Shown here piece by piece: positions 1 through 7,707 of a stretch of DNA of 64,000 nt; position 1 is the stretch's first letter; every line of letters begins with the position of its first letter. The stretch comes from Flavobacteriales bacterium CG_4_9_14_3_um_filter_40_17 (lineage in GTDB: Bacteria; Bacteroidota; Bacteroidia; Flavobacteriales; Flavobacteriaceae), in assembly GCA_002790195.1 (NCBI GenBank), contig PFUR01000012.1:1-64000 (forward strand), written 5' to 3'. The translations under genes and the position numbers were made by a program. A model generated the notes under the pieces. The model had not been told where the DNA came from. It worked only from the letters and a program-made list of their open reading frames with translations, and ran no database searches.

Positions 1-778
1 ACGGATCGGTCGAGATGACTGTGGGTGGTATTGTTTCCGTAGTAAATGACCATACGTGATCGGCAGGAATCGCTATGCCCAATGGGTTTTTAGCGCCTGT
101 GGTGATGGTAGCTGTATAAACGGTTCCTAATTCAAGGTCTGCGGAAGGATTAAATGAAGCTGTTGTACCCGAATAGGTTACAACACCCGAAATGGAAGTG
201 GATCCTTGTTTGAGTGTAAAAGTTGTGGCTGAAATCGTGGTCGGATCCATGGATTCGCTAAAGGTAGCTGTCACGGTTTTACCAACTGATACCGCGGTTT
301 CATTATCTAACGGATCGGTTGCTATCACCATAGGTGCAGCAATCATGCGCGTACTAAAAGTCCATACAAACGCTTCTTGAACAAAGTTTCCAACGATGTC
401 CTTAACTTTGGGTAAAGGTAAAAGGGTAGCCGTGTAAATGTTGTTAAAACTTAGTGGATTGGTAGGAACGAAGCTCATCGTGTTAGAAGCGTCATCGTAT
501 GTCCTTGTCCCCATAACTTCGATGGGGGAGCCTCCTAAAGTATTTTGACCTACGACGCTAAAGGCTGCTGTGCCAATTGCAATAGGGTTCATCTTTTTAT
601 TGAAGGTTAGTGTAACTACCTGATCAAGGGGTACATTTGTTGCTAAATCTACCGGAACTGTTGACTGCACAGTAGGTGCTTGCCCAACAATGGGCGTGAA
701 ATCATCACCCTCGCAGCCATTGATTAAAACAACCAACAGGATGGCAAAGGTTGTCAGTAATAGTTTTTTTGTTTTCAT
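1..778 (-). CDS. Ig-like (Big_5) repeat lipoprotein, 3' end cut by window edge
   Basis: The reading frame is open from an ATG at 778 to the left edge (259 codons, no stop). It starts with a lipoprotein signal: MKTKK, a hydrophobic stretch and a Cys at residue 22 after Leu-Ile-Asn-Gly, followed by Glu-Gly-Asp-Asp. The rest consists of repeated modules of about 100 residues with the phrases TVPVDLATNVPLDQVVTLTF, DPLDNETAVSVGKTVTATF and VWSFTT, which are typical of bacterial SbsA/Big_5 Ig-like domains. At least two modules are present and a third begins at the edge (STDP). It is probably an outer-membrane-anchored adhesive or structural protein. A shared promoter element lies 37-104 bp upstream. 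The family call is good; the role is unknown. Confidence 0.75.
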   Translation of the reverse strand, partial: MKTKKLLLTTFAILLVVLINGCEGDDFTPIVGQAPTVQSTVPVDLATNVPLDQVVTLTFNKKMNPIAIGTAAFSVVGQNTLGGSPIEVMGTRTYDDASNTMSFVPTNPLSFNNIYTATLLPLPKVKDIVGNFVQEAFVWTFSTRMIAAPMVIATDPLDNETAVSVGKTVTATFSESMDPTTISATTFTLKQGSTSISGVVTYSGTTASFNPSADLELGTVYTATITTGAKNPLGIAIPADHVWSFTTETIPPTVISTDP

Positions 779-814
779 TTTAAAAGTGATTATGGATGAA
801 TTAAATATCTTGAA

Positions 815-882
815 CAAAGTTGCGTCACTTTTGCCGGGATAGAGTTATACATTTATGGGAAAGAGTTGCACAATTCACACAT
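815..882 (-). promoter_or_regulatory. Shared activator-type promoter element, copy A (Ig-like lipoprotein gene)
   Basis: Read in the gene direction it holds TGTGTGAA (881-874), 6 bp, AACTCTTT (867-860), 13 bp, AACTCTAT (846-839), 20 bp, and TTTG (818-815) as part of a -7-like box. The same four blocks with identical spacing occur at 5728-5794 and 8025-8091. The two AACTcTTT half-sites are a direct repeat of 21-bp period, two helical turns, so a dimeric activator bound on one DNA face is likely. No TTG -33 box is visible; the inner half-site sits where it would be. Confidence 0.65.
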
Positions 883-1311
883 TTTTAAGACGTTAACAGT
901 AGTTAAAACATGCATACGCTTGTGTTCTGCTTTGGAGTAGTGCATTAAAATCAAATATCCGGCGTTCAAAAAATGAAATCAAGATGGAAACTACTTGGCA
1001 CTCAACCGTAAGTTGAGAGAAATCTACCCACTGATTCTTTTAGAATTTGCCTAAGCCATGGAGCTTTGATGATTCCGGGAAAAATCGGCATAAGTGTATC
1101 AAGACGCTAGCGGAATCAATCTCAAAAGGCAACATATGATGGCGGGAAGTAGAAAGAAGGAAGAAGTTGGAAATTGGAAGCGTTCGCAGATTAACTTAGG
1201 TTTATTCGCAAACTGTACGGTATTCGAAATTCGCAATTTCAAAAACCTGATTATCTAAAAAATACTCATTTAACCTAAGCTTATTTGTAAGAAAAAAAGT
1301 GGTGGTTTTTG
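883..1311. other. Intergenic stretch without a recognisable gene
   Basis: No convincing reading frame was found on either strand. The stretch contains a small palindrome (GAAATTCGCAATTTC, near 1226-1240) and purine-rich sequence around 1140-1180 that looks like ordinary non-coding DNA. It lies upstream of the lipoprotein promoter element and downstream of the receiver gene. No strong terminator stem was seen. Confidence 0.4.
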
Positions 1312-1776
1312 TTACATTTTATTCATGTACCAATTCAATTCCATTTCCATTTTTTTGTACTTAAATATGGTGGGGATGATTTTCTGCAAGCGTATAAAGG
1401 CGGTTTCGCTTTTTACAACGTAATCGAAAGCTTGGTGATGCATGCATCTGACGGCTACCTCTATTTTATCTTGTCCGGACAGCATGATGACTGGAATATT
1501 TGGGTTTATAGCCAAAATTTTATCTAAGGTGTCAATGCCGTTCATCGCATTTTTGTCAATCCCGTCTAAAAAATAATCCAACACAATCACATCGGGATTG
1601 TGCGATAAGTTTTCGATACAAGCCTCGCCGGTTGAAAAGGTCTCAATACTAAAATTAAAATCAGCAAGGCTGATAAACTCAATTTCCAACAATTTTAGAA
1701 AAATGACATCGTCATCTACTAAAAAAAGTTTGATTGGGGCAGTCGCAGATAAATTACTTTCATTGCTCATTCTCAT
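1312..1776 (-). CDS. Stand-alone response-regulator receiver (CheY-like)
   Basis: This 154-residue protein is a single receiver domain. The acidic pocket is Asp21-Asp22-Asp23 (KLFLVDDDV), the phosphoacceptor is Asp67 (VIVLDYFLDG), the switch Ser is Ser100 (VIMLSGQ) and the conserved Lys is Lys122 (YVVKS). No DNA-binding or output domain follows; the C-terminus is a short charged helix. Its start overlaps the 3' end of the hybrid kinase gene by 17 bp, so the two are co-translated and probably partners: the kinase HPt domain (His698) could pass phosphate to this protein. Met3 is an alternative start. The output is unknown. Confidence 0.88.
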   Translation of the reverse strand: MRMSNESNLSATAPIKLFLVDDDVIFLKLLEIEFISLADFNFSIETFSTGEACIENLSHNPDVIVLDYFLDGIDKNAMNGIDTLDKILAINPNIPVIMLSGQDKIEVAVRCMHHQAFDYVVKSETAFIRLQKIIPTIFKYKKMEMELNWYMNKM

Positions 1777-4057
1777 TTTTTTTAATTTTATTATATTCCT
1801 CTTTTAACTCTATACAAGCTTGGTTGCACACTGTTTCGAGTTGAAGTACCATGTCTTCTAAGCCTCCGGATCGTTGTTGTGCGCCAGCAAATTCCTGAAC
1901 TTTTTTGGCGATGTTTTCAAAATCGGCGCTGATTCCCATGACTGAAAAAGATGGAATCATTTTATGGGCTGATGCATGCAACAACTGCCAATCTTTATCT
2001 TTCAGGCCTTTTTTCAATGATTCAATCAGTGGGGGTGTTTGTTCGAGATAAGCAGCAATCATTTCCATCATCAGCTTTGGATTTGCTTTGGTGCGATGAA
2101 TCAAATAATCCAAATCGATGCATTTTGATGTCTCCTGTATTTCATTTTCTTTAATTACATTTACGCGCATTGATTTTTTTACCAACCCAATTATCTTACT
2201 GTATAATAAGCGTTCATCTACCGGCTTCGCGATGTAATCGTTCATTCCGACAGCCCTGCATTTTGCCAAATCGACCGTGGTTACATCGGCCGTAAGCGCC
2301 ATAATGGGAATGTCAGATTTTAATTTGTTTCGAATGTAGTCGGTCGCTTCAAACCCATTCATTTCGGGCATCTGCAAATCCATCAACACGATGTCATACT
2401 GATTCGACTGCATTTTATCAACGGCTATTTTCCCATTGGCGGCGATATCACAATCAAATCCGAAATCGTCCAACAGTGTTCGCATCAACAATTGGTTGAG
2501 CGCAATGTCTTCTGCCACCAAAACCTTTATGTTTTTCATTTCCACATCCAATTCTACTATTTCATCTTCTAACATTGCCTCATCGGTGGTCTTTGGAAAA
2601 TTTAAGGTAAAGCTAAAAACAGAACCCTCACCCACTTTGCTTTTTACTCGAATGCTACCACCCTGAGGTTCAACTAATTGTTTGACAATGGATAGTCCCA
2701 AACCTGTTCCGCCATACAATCGGGATGTGCCGCTGGATGCTTGCTGAAAGTTTTCAAAAATCTTTCCTATTTTATCTTTGGGAATACCGATTCCGGTATC
2801 CGCTACCGTAAATTCGATGGTTACTTTTTCTTCGTCTTCACGCAGCATTTGAACGCAAACTTTAATTTCGCCCTTGTTGGTAAATTTTACGGCATTGCTC
2901 ACCAAATTTAAGATGATTTGATGCAAGCGCACCGAATCGCCAACCAATACTTCGGGGATCCTATCATCATATTCCTTTATCAATTTGAGATTTTTTTCTC
3001 TGATTTTCGGCTCAAACAAATGGAGCATTGCGGAGATAGACAATTCCATTTTGAAGGGTGTTTGTTCAAAAGTCATTTTTCCGGCATCTACTTTTGCCAG
3101 ATCTAATATGTCGTTGATAAGTACAATCAACGCATCTCCACTCATTTTTATGGCGTGTAGGTATTCTTTCTGTTTTGCAGTTAAGTCTGTTTTCAGCAAC
3201 ACTTTGGTAAAGCCGATAATCGCGTTCATCGGGGTTCGGATTTCGTGGCTCATGTTTGACAAAAACTGCTGTTTTGCTTTGACGGCATTTTCGGCTGTCC
3301 TGGTTGATTCTTCCGCTTTTCGTTTGGCTTCCTCGGCGATACCAGCTGCCAACTCAGCAAACACGATGGCTTCTGTCAATTCTTTTTCGTTTCTCTTTTG
3401 CTCGGCCATATCCCTGGCAACGATGACCGCGCCCAATACTTTTCCGTCATCGTCTTTATAAACCGAGCCATTGAATAAAACATCGGTGAGTTTGCCTTCG
3501 TTGTGGCGAAGGGTAAGCGGAAAATCGGCTATAAATCCTTTTTCAAATACTTCTTGATATACCTCACGAGCCTTTTGGGGTTCGGTAAAATATTCAAAAA
3601 AATCGGTGTCAGTAAGTCTTTCACGCGTCAGCCCGGTAATGTTGACCGTCGCCTGATTCATGTCCGTGATTTTCCCCGAGGCACTGATGGTAATGAGTGG
3701 GTCACGGCTGGCTTCAATGAGGCCCAACGAGTATTTGGCGTATGATTTGAGCGAACGGCTGAGCTCTTCCAACTCCTTGTTTGCAATTTCTCTTTTGGCT
3801 TTCTCTTTGTCTTGGAAAACCAGCTCCCGATTGGCGATGATTAATTCGTTTGATCGGTTTTCTTTTTCTTGATTCTGGAATGCAAGTTCGGCATTGGCGA
3901 GTACCAATTCTGCCGCGCGGTTTTCTTTTTCTTGATTCTGAAAGATTAGTTCTTTGTTGGCAATGGCCAATTCTGCCGCGCGCATTTCTTTCTCCTTGTT
4001 CTGAAAGATTAGCTTTTTATTGGCTAAGATTAAATCTTGCTCAGTTGATTTTTTCAT
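1760..4057 (-). CDS. Hybrid sensor histidine kinase (coiled-coil repeats-PAS-HisKA-HATPase-REC-HPt)
   Basis: This 765-residue soluble kinase has no membrane segment or signal peptide. Residues 9-92 are four 21-residue repeats of the type LxxANKELxFQNxEKExRAAE, a coiled coil. A PAS domain follows (about 110-225, DPLITISASGKITDMN). Then come HisKA with His271 (MSHEIRTPMNA), HATPase_c with the N box (NLVSNAVKF) and G boxes (DTGIGIP, GGTGLGLSIV), a receiver with Asp560 (IVLMDLQMPEMNG), and a C-terminal HPt with His698 (SAHKMIPS). All phosphorelay residues are present. The signal is likely cytoplasmic, sensed by the PAS domain. It sits between an AraC gene upstream and a receiver gene downstream, all on one strand, which suggests one regulatory unit. 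Confidence 0.93.
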   Translation of the reverse strand: MKKSTEQDLILANKKLIFQNKEKEMRAAELAIANKELIFQNQEKENRAAELVLANAELAFQNQEKENRSNELIIANRELVFQDKEKAKREIANKELEELSRSLKSYAKYSLGLIEASRDPLITISASGKITDMNQATVNITGLTRERLTDTDFFEYFTEPQKAREVYQEVFEKGFIADFPLTLRHNEGKLTDVLFNGSVYKDDDGKVLGAVIVARDMAEQKRNEKELTEAIVFAELAAGIAEEAKRKAEESTRTAENAVKAKQQFLSNMSHEIRTPMNAIIGFTKVLLKTDLTAKQKEYLHAIKMSGDALIVLINDILDLAKVDAGKMTFEQTPFKMELSISAMLHLFEPKIREKNLKLIKEYDDRIPEVLVGDSVRLHQIILNLVSNAVKFTNKGEIKVCVQMLREDEEKVTIEFTVADTGIGIPKDKIGKIFENFQQASSGTSRLYGGTGLGLSIVKQLVEPQGGSIRVKSKVGEGSVFSFTLNFPKTTDEAMLEDEIVELDVEMKNIKVLVAEDIALNQLLMRTLLDDFGFDCDIAANGKIAVDKMQSNQYDIVLMDLQMPEMNGFEATDYIRNKLKSDIPIMALTADVTTVDLAKCRAVGMNDYIAKPVDERLLYSKIIGLVKKSMRVNVIKENEIQETSKCIDLDYLIHRTKANPKLMMEMIAAYLEQTPPLIESLKKGLKDKDWQLLHASAHKMIPSFSVMGISADFENIAKKVQEFAGAQQRSGGLEDMVLQLETVCNQACIELKEEYNKIKKNENEQ
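3782..4033 (-). repeat. Four in-frame 63-bp repeats coding a coiled coil
   Basis: Four consecutive 63-bp units encode the 21-residue repeats at residues 9-29, 30-50, 51-71 and 72-92 of the hybrid kinase. Twenty-one residues equal three heptads, so the register is kept through the whole stretch. The DNA is also repeated, so copy number could change by slippage without breaking the frame. Confidence 0.8.
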
Positions 4058-4100
4058 TACCGGAACCTTCTTTTTGTTTTGTTAAATTGTTCAGCCTGCT

Positions 4101-4661
4101 TCATATATCTTCAATCGGCGTCCGCCTTTTTTCTGTCAATCGTTTAAACTGAGAAGGTGAAAGCCCGGTCATTTTTTTAAATTGGTTGGACAGATGTGCC
4201 ACACTGCTGTAATTCATCTTCCAAGCTATCTCTGTGATGTTGAGTTCATCGTAAATAATGTACTCTTTTATTCGTTCAATCTTGTGGCTTATCAGGAAAT
4301 GCTCGATGGTTATGCCCTGTACTTCCGAAAACAAATTGGCCAAATAAGTGTAATCATAATCCAATTTTTCGCTCAAATAATCCGAAAAGTTGGTTTTGAT
4401 TTGCTCATCTGAGTGATGCACCATTTCGACAACTACATTTTTTACTTTTTCAACCAACACCGCTTTCTTGTCATCCATCAATTCAAGCCCGCAACGGCTA
4501 AGCCCTTTTCTGAGCAGGTTGCGTTGCTCTTCGGTTAAATTTTCCATGATATCAACCTCGCCCAAATCTACCATCACAAAATGCAGCCCGAGCTTTTTCA
4601 ATTCTGCTTTGACCAACATTTTACAACGATTGCTCACCATATATTTGATGTGTAACTTCAA
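4101..4661 (-). CDS. AraC-family transcriptional regulator with HMA-like N-terminus, TTG start
   Basis: The 186-residue protein ends in an AraC helix-turn-helix pair (about residues 85-178): NITEIAWKMNYSSVAHLSNQ is the first reader helix region and FKKMTGLSPSQFKR the signature end. The N-terminus (MKLHIKYMVSNRCK) resembles the metal-binding ferredoxin-like start of relatives, which usually have Cys-x-x-Cys; here the first Cys is Ser10. This likeness supports the TTG start at 4661 over the ATG at 4640. The hybrid kinase follows 43 bp downstream on the same strand. A 20-bp tandem repeat lies just upstream (4681-4720) and may be its own operator. Confidence 0.85.
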   Translation of the reverse strand: MKLHIKYMVSNRCKMLVKAELKKLGLHFVMVDLGEVDIMENLTEEQRNLLRKGLSRCGLELMDDKKAVLVEKVKNVVVEMVHHSDEQIKTNFSDYLSEKLDYDYTYLANLFSEVQGITIEHFLISHKIERIKEYIIYDELNITEIAWKMNYSSVAHLSNQFKKMTGLSPSQFKRLTEKRRTPIEDI

Positions 4662-4680
4662 CTGAATAATATTTTCGTTA

Positions 4681-4720
4681 ATTTCTTACAGAGTAATAAA
4701 ATTTCTTACAAAGAAATAAA
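4681..4720. repeat. 20-bp tandem direct repeat upstream of the AraC gene (candidate operator)
   Basis: Two adjacent 20-bp copies match at 18 of 20 positions: ATTTCTTACAGAGTAATAAA (4681-4700) and ATTTCTTACAAAGAAATAAA (4701-4720). The second also contains a perfect dyad, TTTCTT-ACA-AAGAAA. The repeat begins 19 bp from the AraC start codon. A further dyad with one mismatch (CCGTTTAATAATCGG) lies at 4736-4750. AraC proteins often bind direct repeats spaced about two helical turns, so autoregulation is a reasonable inference. Confidence 0.5.
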
Positions 4721-4851
4721 ATTAATTAAATATATCCGTTTAATAATCGGTTAAATTGATACCGAATCCTTTTTTGTTCAATTTTCTTGTCTCGCGATAC
4801 CTGATTTTCATCATTGCAGTAGATTGCTTAAATTTCGGAAGCAGATTTAAT

Positions 4852-4892
4852 AAGCAAACCCCCAACAGCCGGTTTGCGTTGGGGGTTAGCTT
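4852..4892 (-). terminator. Strong stem-loop downstream of the small lipoprotein gene
   Basis: A perfect 10-bp stem, AACCCCCAAC (4857-4866) with GTTGGGGGTT (4878-4887), has an 11-base loop and extends through a single mismatch into AAGC/GCTT. It lies 24 bp past the stop of the lipoprotein gene at 4916. On the minus strand the stem is followed by an A/T-rich stretch. It probably ends the csbD/lipoprotein transcript before the AraC gene. Confidence 0.7.
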
Positions 4893-4915
4893 CTTTACAA
4901 AATCGCGTTGCCGCG

Positions 4916-5380
4916 TTAATTTTTATTGTTGGTTGTCAAGTCGCTAAAGGCTTTCCCGATGGCATTCATGTCGCGGTTAAACTCGCGTTTGAAGGTGTCC
5001 CAATCTCTGTTTGGGTCGTTTTCGTAGTCAACCATTCTCTTTTTGAGTTCAGCGTTTCTTTCCTCAATATTTAAAATTCTTTTTTGATAATGTGCGTCCG
5101 ATCTATTCCCCGTCTCTTTCATTTTCACTTTCAATTCTGCAATGAGTGTTTCATTGCTTTTAATTTGTGCTTCCGAATCTAATTTGAATGCTTTCCATTC
5201 TTCGGCATTGACTCTTTTTTGCTCTTTTGCATCGATCTTAGCTACTTTCAAATCTTTGTTTGCTTCGATGACGTTCAGGCGTGCGGCCTCATTTTTTTGA
5301 GCTGCGGATTTACAACCCACGGCGAAAGTCCCTAAGACCGAAATCGATGCAACCGCGAGTATAAAAATTGATTTTTTCAT
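4916..5380 (-). CDS. Small helical lipoprotein, function unknown
   Basis: The start at 5380 gives a 154-residue protein with a clear lipoprotein signal: MKKSIFILAV, a hydrophobic core, and Phe-Ala-Val-Gly before the lipid Cys at about residue 22. Longer upstream in-frame codons lack this logic. The mature part is charged, Lys/Glu rich and almost wholly helical (for example AELKVKMKETGNRSDAHYQK), so a periplasmic or outer-membrane-facing coiled coil is likely. It follows csbD on the same strand with a small hairpin between them and is followed by a strong terminator. No family was recognised. Confidence 0.72.
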   Translation of the reverse strand: MKKSIFILAVASISVLGTFAVGCKSAAQKNEAARLNVIEANKDLKVAKIDAKEQKRVNAEEWKAFKLDSEAQIKSNETLIAELKVKMKETGNRSDAHYQKRILNIEERNAELKKRMVDYENDPNRDWDTFKREFNRDMNAIGKAFSDLTTNNKN

Positions 5381-5451
5381 GATGTTTTTTTTTGATGTTT
5401 TTACTAGATAAATTTTGAAACTAATTTTGAAATATGCCTGCGAACCTTTTG

Positions 5452-5472
5452 TCAAGCCATCCGTAGGCTTGA
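5452..5472 (-). terminator. Small hairpin between csbD and the lipoprotein gene
   Basis: A perfect 7-bp stem, TCAAGCC (5452-5458) with GGCTTGA (5466-5472), has a 7-base loop. It lies 12 bp after the csbD stop on the minus strand. No run of T follows, so it may be a partial terminator or an mRNA 3'-end stabiliser rather than a full stop. Confidence 0.4.
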
Positions 5473-5483
5473 GATTGGTTCTT

Positions 5484-5669
5484 TTAAATTGATTCGATAA
5501 TCTTGCGCAGTTCTTCTTTTGTTTTTCCCAATTTGACTTCGAGCCTGCCCAACATCTCTTCTTTTTTGCCTTCTGCAAACATCAAGTCATTGTCTGTCAG
5601 CATGGCAAATTTTTGTTTGAGTATGCCTTTTTGTTCATTCCATTTCCCCTTTGCTTCGGTTGTGTTCAT
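5484..5669 (-). CDS. CsbD family stress protein
   Basis: The start at 5669 gives a 61-residue soluble protein beginning MNTTEAKGKWNEQKG. The pattern of helix, LKQKFAMLTDNDLMFAEGKK, then EEMLGRLEVKLGKTKEELRK matches the CsbD family, small general-stress proteins in many bacteria. An upstream in-frame start would add 18 basic residues not seen in the family. The gene follows a copy of the shared promoter element (5728-5794), so it can be transcribed apart from the upstream permease gene. The lipoprotein gene at 4916-5380 is next on the same strand. Confidence 0.88.
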   Translation of the reverse strand: MNTTEAKGKWNEQKGILKQKFAMLTDNDLMFAEGKKEEMLGRLEVKLGKTKEELRKIIESI

Positions 5670-5727
5670 TTTTTTGGTATTAAGTTTCCGCATCCGGCGG
5701 AGCCTGAGTGAAATCATCTTCACGCTA

Positions 5728-5794
5728 CAAAGGTGGTTTTGTTTAGTGCGTAAAGTGTTGTATAATATTGCGAAATAGTTGCAAAATTCACACA
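5728..5794 (-). promoter_or_regulatory. Shared activator-type promoter element, copy B (csbD)
   Basis: In the gene direction: TGTGTGAA (5794-5787), 6 bp, AACTATTT (5780-5773), 13 bp, AACACTTT (5759-5752), 20 bp, TTTG (5731-5728) within CCACCTTTGT. Spacing equals copies A and C exactly. Its distal end overlaps the stop codon of the AI-2E permease gene (5788-5790). It provides an internal promoter for csbD, 59 bp upstream of the start. Confidence 0.65.
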
Positions 5795-6912
5795 GTCAAA
5801 TTTTTTACTTTTTCCGGGAATTGGTAAGATTGGCTTTTCAAAAATTTGCTTCGCGGTTTGCTTGCGGGCATTTCAGTTTCCCCCAACAAAAACCCCCAAG
5901 GTTTTAGATAGCTTATTCGATCGAGGATGAGTTTGAGGATAGCGACCAAAGGAATCGAAAGCAACATACCTGAGAGCCCCCACAAGGCTGCACCGGCAAT
6001 GACAGCAATGACTGAAACCAAGGCATTGAGTTTGACTTTTGAGCCTACAATCTTAGGAACGATGTAGTTGTTGTCAATAAATTGAATAACCGAATAAAGA
6101 GCCAGCACATAAAAAACATAAATCGGCGATTGGGTGATAAGGGCAACCGCCATAAACAGCAACAGGGTCACCACACCACCGACGTAAGGAATGACATTGA
6201 GAAATGCGCCTAAAATACCAAGCAAAACTGCATACGGAATGCCTAAAATCAACAAACCACCGATGTTTAGAACCGCCAAAATAATAAATTCAAAAAAGAG
6301 CCCGATGAGGTAACTTTGGACAATTTCTTTCGTTTCTATGGGTATTTCACCGACTTTACTATCGTTGGAACTTCCGAAAAGCAGATGGATAAACTTAACC
6401 AAATGAGATTGATAGTACAACAGCATAAAAACATAAACAGGTGTAAGAAAAGCTGTCGCCAAAAGACCAGAGACAGAATTTAAAGTATCCCCTATAGCCG
6501 AATTGCTGTTTGCCAAAAATTCATCCTGTTTGAGATTGATCCACAGGCCTATATCTGCTCGGCTGATACTTGTATAATCGGATACCCAAATGACGGTTTT
6601 TTTGAATAATAGCGCAAACCTACCTGAGAGCCTTGGCCATGCCTCACGCAATAAATCCACCTGAGAGATTAACAACAAGACAAATCCGGCAATAATCAAA
6701 AAGGAAATCAATAAAACGAACGAGATAGACAGGATGCGATGTATCTTTTTGCGCACCAAAAAACGCACCAATGGACTCAAAAGCACCGCAATAATGGTTG
6801 CATAAATCAGCGGGAGTATGATGTCCTGAGCAATGGAAAGCATACTCACAAAAACATATAAACCCACACATAGTAACGACCACCTGATGAGAAAGGGGAA
6901 TTTGAGTTGCAT
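5788..6912 (-). CDS. AI-2E family transporter (permease)
   Basis: This 374-residue integral membrane protein has about eight hydrophobic segments and a central soluble stretch (about residues 110-150), the normal plan of the AI-2E family. The C-terminal part carries the family-like runs GILGAFLNVIPYVGGVVTLL and VPKIVGSKVKLNALVSVIAV. Members include efflux or ion-exchange permeases as well as the autoinducer-2 exporter, so the substrate cannot be named. The start ATG shares one base with the stop of the upstream gene (TGATG), which implies translational coupling. The 30-residue tail after the last membrane segment is basic and variable. Confidence 0.88.
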   Translation of the reverse strand: MQLKFPFLIRWSLLCVGLYVFVSMLSIAQDIILPLIYATIIAVLLSPLVRFLVRKKIHRILSISFVLLISFLIIAGFVLLLISQVDLLREAWPRLSGRFALLFKKTVIWVSDYTSISRADIGLWINLKQDEFLANSNSAIGDTLNSVSGLLATAFLTPVYVFMLLYYQSHLVKFIHLLFGSSNDSKVGEIPIETKEIVQSYLIGLFFEFIILAVLNIGGLLILGIPYAVLLGILGAFLNVIPYVGGVVTLLLFMAVALITQSPIYVFYVLALYSVIQFIDNNYIVPKIVGSKVKLNALVSVIAVIAGAALWGLSGMLLSIPLVAILKLILDRISYLKPWGFLLGETEMPASKPRSKFLKSQSYQFPEKVKNLTV

Positions 6913-7343
6913 CAGATAAAAAGGTTTTCTTCTTTCTCAAGCTGATTAACTACTGCATCAACTTGATTCGGTTTTTTCCGGATAATTTTCAAAATACCAT
7001 CTAGCAAAAAAATGCCGATTTTTGGGTTTTTGGCGATCACATTGGTAACGCCGAAAAGTAGGGCATTGCCAAGTAGTTTTTTCATCGGATTACTTGACAG
7101 CCCTACAAATGCGGTTTTAGAAACAAAGCCTGTTGCCAAACCAAATGTGGTGCTTAAAATATTGTTTTTTAGGTCTGTTGATTCGGCGGCTTCTCTGAAA
7201 GTACTTTTTATCAAGTTGATGGGTTTCACACTTTCATAAGTCAATCGGAACTGTTGTTTTAATTGTTGGCCTTCTTCAGCTTGTTGTGTTTCAAGTTCTT
7301 CAATAGCAGCGTGCAAATCGGCTACGGTGTATCTCTCTCTCAT
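6912..7343 (-). CDS. Hypothetical membrane-associated protein in the stress operon
   Basis: The 143-residue protein starts with a charged helix (ADLHAAIEELETQQAEEGQQ). Two moderately hydrophobic segments follow (about 85-105, LATGFVSKTAFVG, and 108-128, LGNALLFGVTNVIA), then a basic C-terminus. No catalytic motif is seen. It lies 4 bp after the holin-like gene and overlaps the AI-2E permease gene by one base, so it belongs to the same operon and may work with the permease at the membrane. The family was not recognised. Confidence 0.7.
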   Translation of the reverse strand: MRERYTVADLHAAIEELETQQAEEGQQLKQQFRLTYESVKPINLIKSTFREAAESTDLKNNILSTTFGLATGFVSKTAFVGLSSNPMKKLLGNALLFGVTNVIAKNPKIGIFLLDGILKIIRKKPNQVDAVVNQLEKEENLFI

Positions 7344-7347
7344 GATT

Positions 7348-7692
7348 TCAATATTTAAGTGCCTGTGAGATGACGAGGTCAGCGATGGGTTTTTTTATCC
7401 ATTTGTGCAGAAAAAAATACAACAAGGTTCCGATGAGGAGATAGAATGCCGAAACGATAAAAAATCCGTAATAAATCTCGCCGAGCAATTTTCCCAGCCA
7501 AAGTGCAATGCCCAAGTTGAGCACCAATATAAACAAGGAAAAAAACAAAAGGACAACCAAACGCGAAAGCAATATAGTCACCACACCGATGGTGGCATCT
7601 ATCGATTTTAGTTTAAATAGCTGGAAGGTCGTTTTGCCAAATGTTTCGGCTTTCTCAAACAAGGTTTCTATCAAAGCTGCCTGATTTTCCAT
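7348..7692 (-). CDS. Holin-superfamily-like (phage holin 3_6 type) small membrane protein
   Basis: The 114-residue protein has an N-terminal amphipathic helix (ALIETLFEKAETFGKTTFQL), two long transmembrane segments (about 35-62 and 68-95) and a short cytoplasmic tail ending KWIKKPIADLVISQALKY. This matches the housekeeping holin-superfamily proteins that travel with YtxH and CsbD genes in many Bacteroidota. There is no phage gene nearby, so lysis is unlikely; a role in membrane stress is an inference. It lies 15 bp after ytxH-like and 4 bp before the next gene, in one operon. Confidence 0.7.
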   Translation of the reverse strand: MENQAALIETLFEKAETFGKTTFQLFKLKSIDATIGVVTILLSRLVVLLFFSLFILVLNLGIALWLGKLLGEIYYGFFIVSAFYLLIGTLLYFFLHKWIKKPIADLVISQALKY

Positions 7693-7707
7693 GTGAAATA
7701 TTTAAAA

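Noticed and set aside
3850-4152. Plus-strand frame with repeated FLFLDSER-type words
   Set aside because: It mirrors the 63-bp repeats of the hybrid kinase and has no independent support.
5381-5578. 66-residue N-terminal extension of the small lipoprotein
   Set aside because: It would bury the lipoprotein signal inside the protein and overlap csbD; the ATG at 5380 gives a normal signal.
7348-7692. Prophage remnant suggested by the holin-like gene
   Set aside because: No integrase, capsid, tail or lysin gene is nearby. The gene sits in a ytxH/csbD-type stress operon, where holin-superfamily proteins are common.
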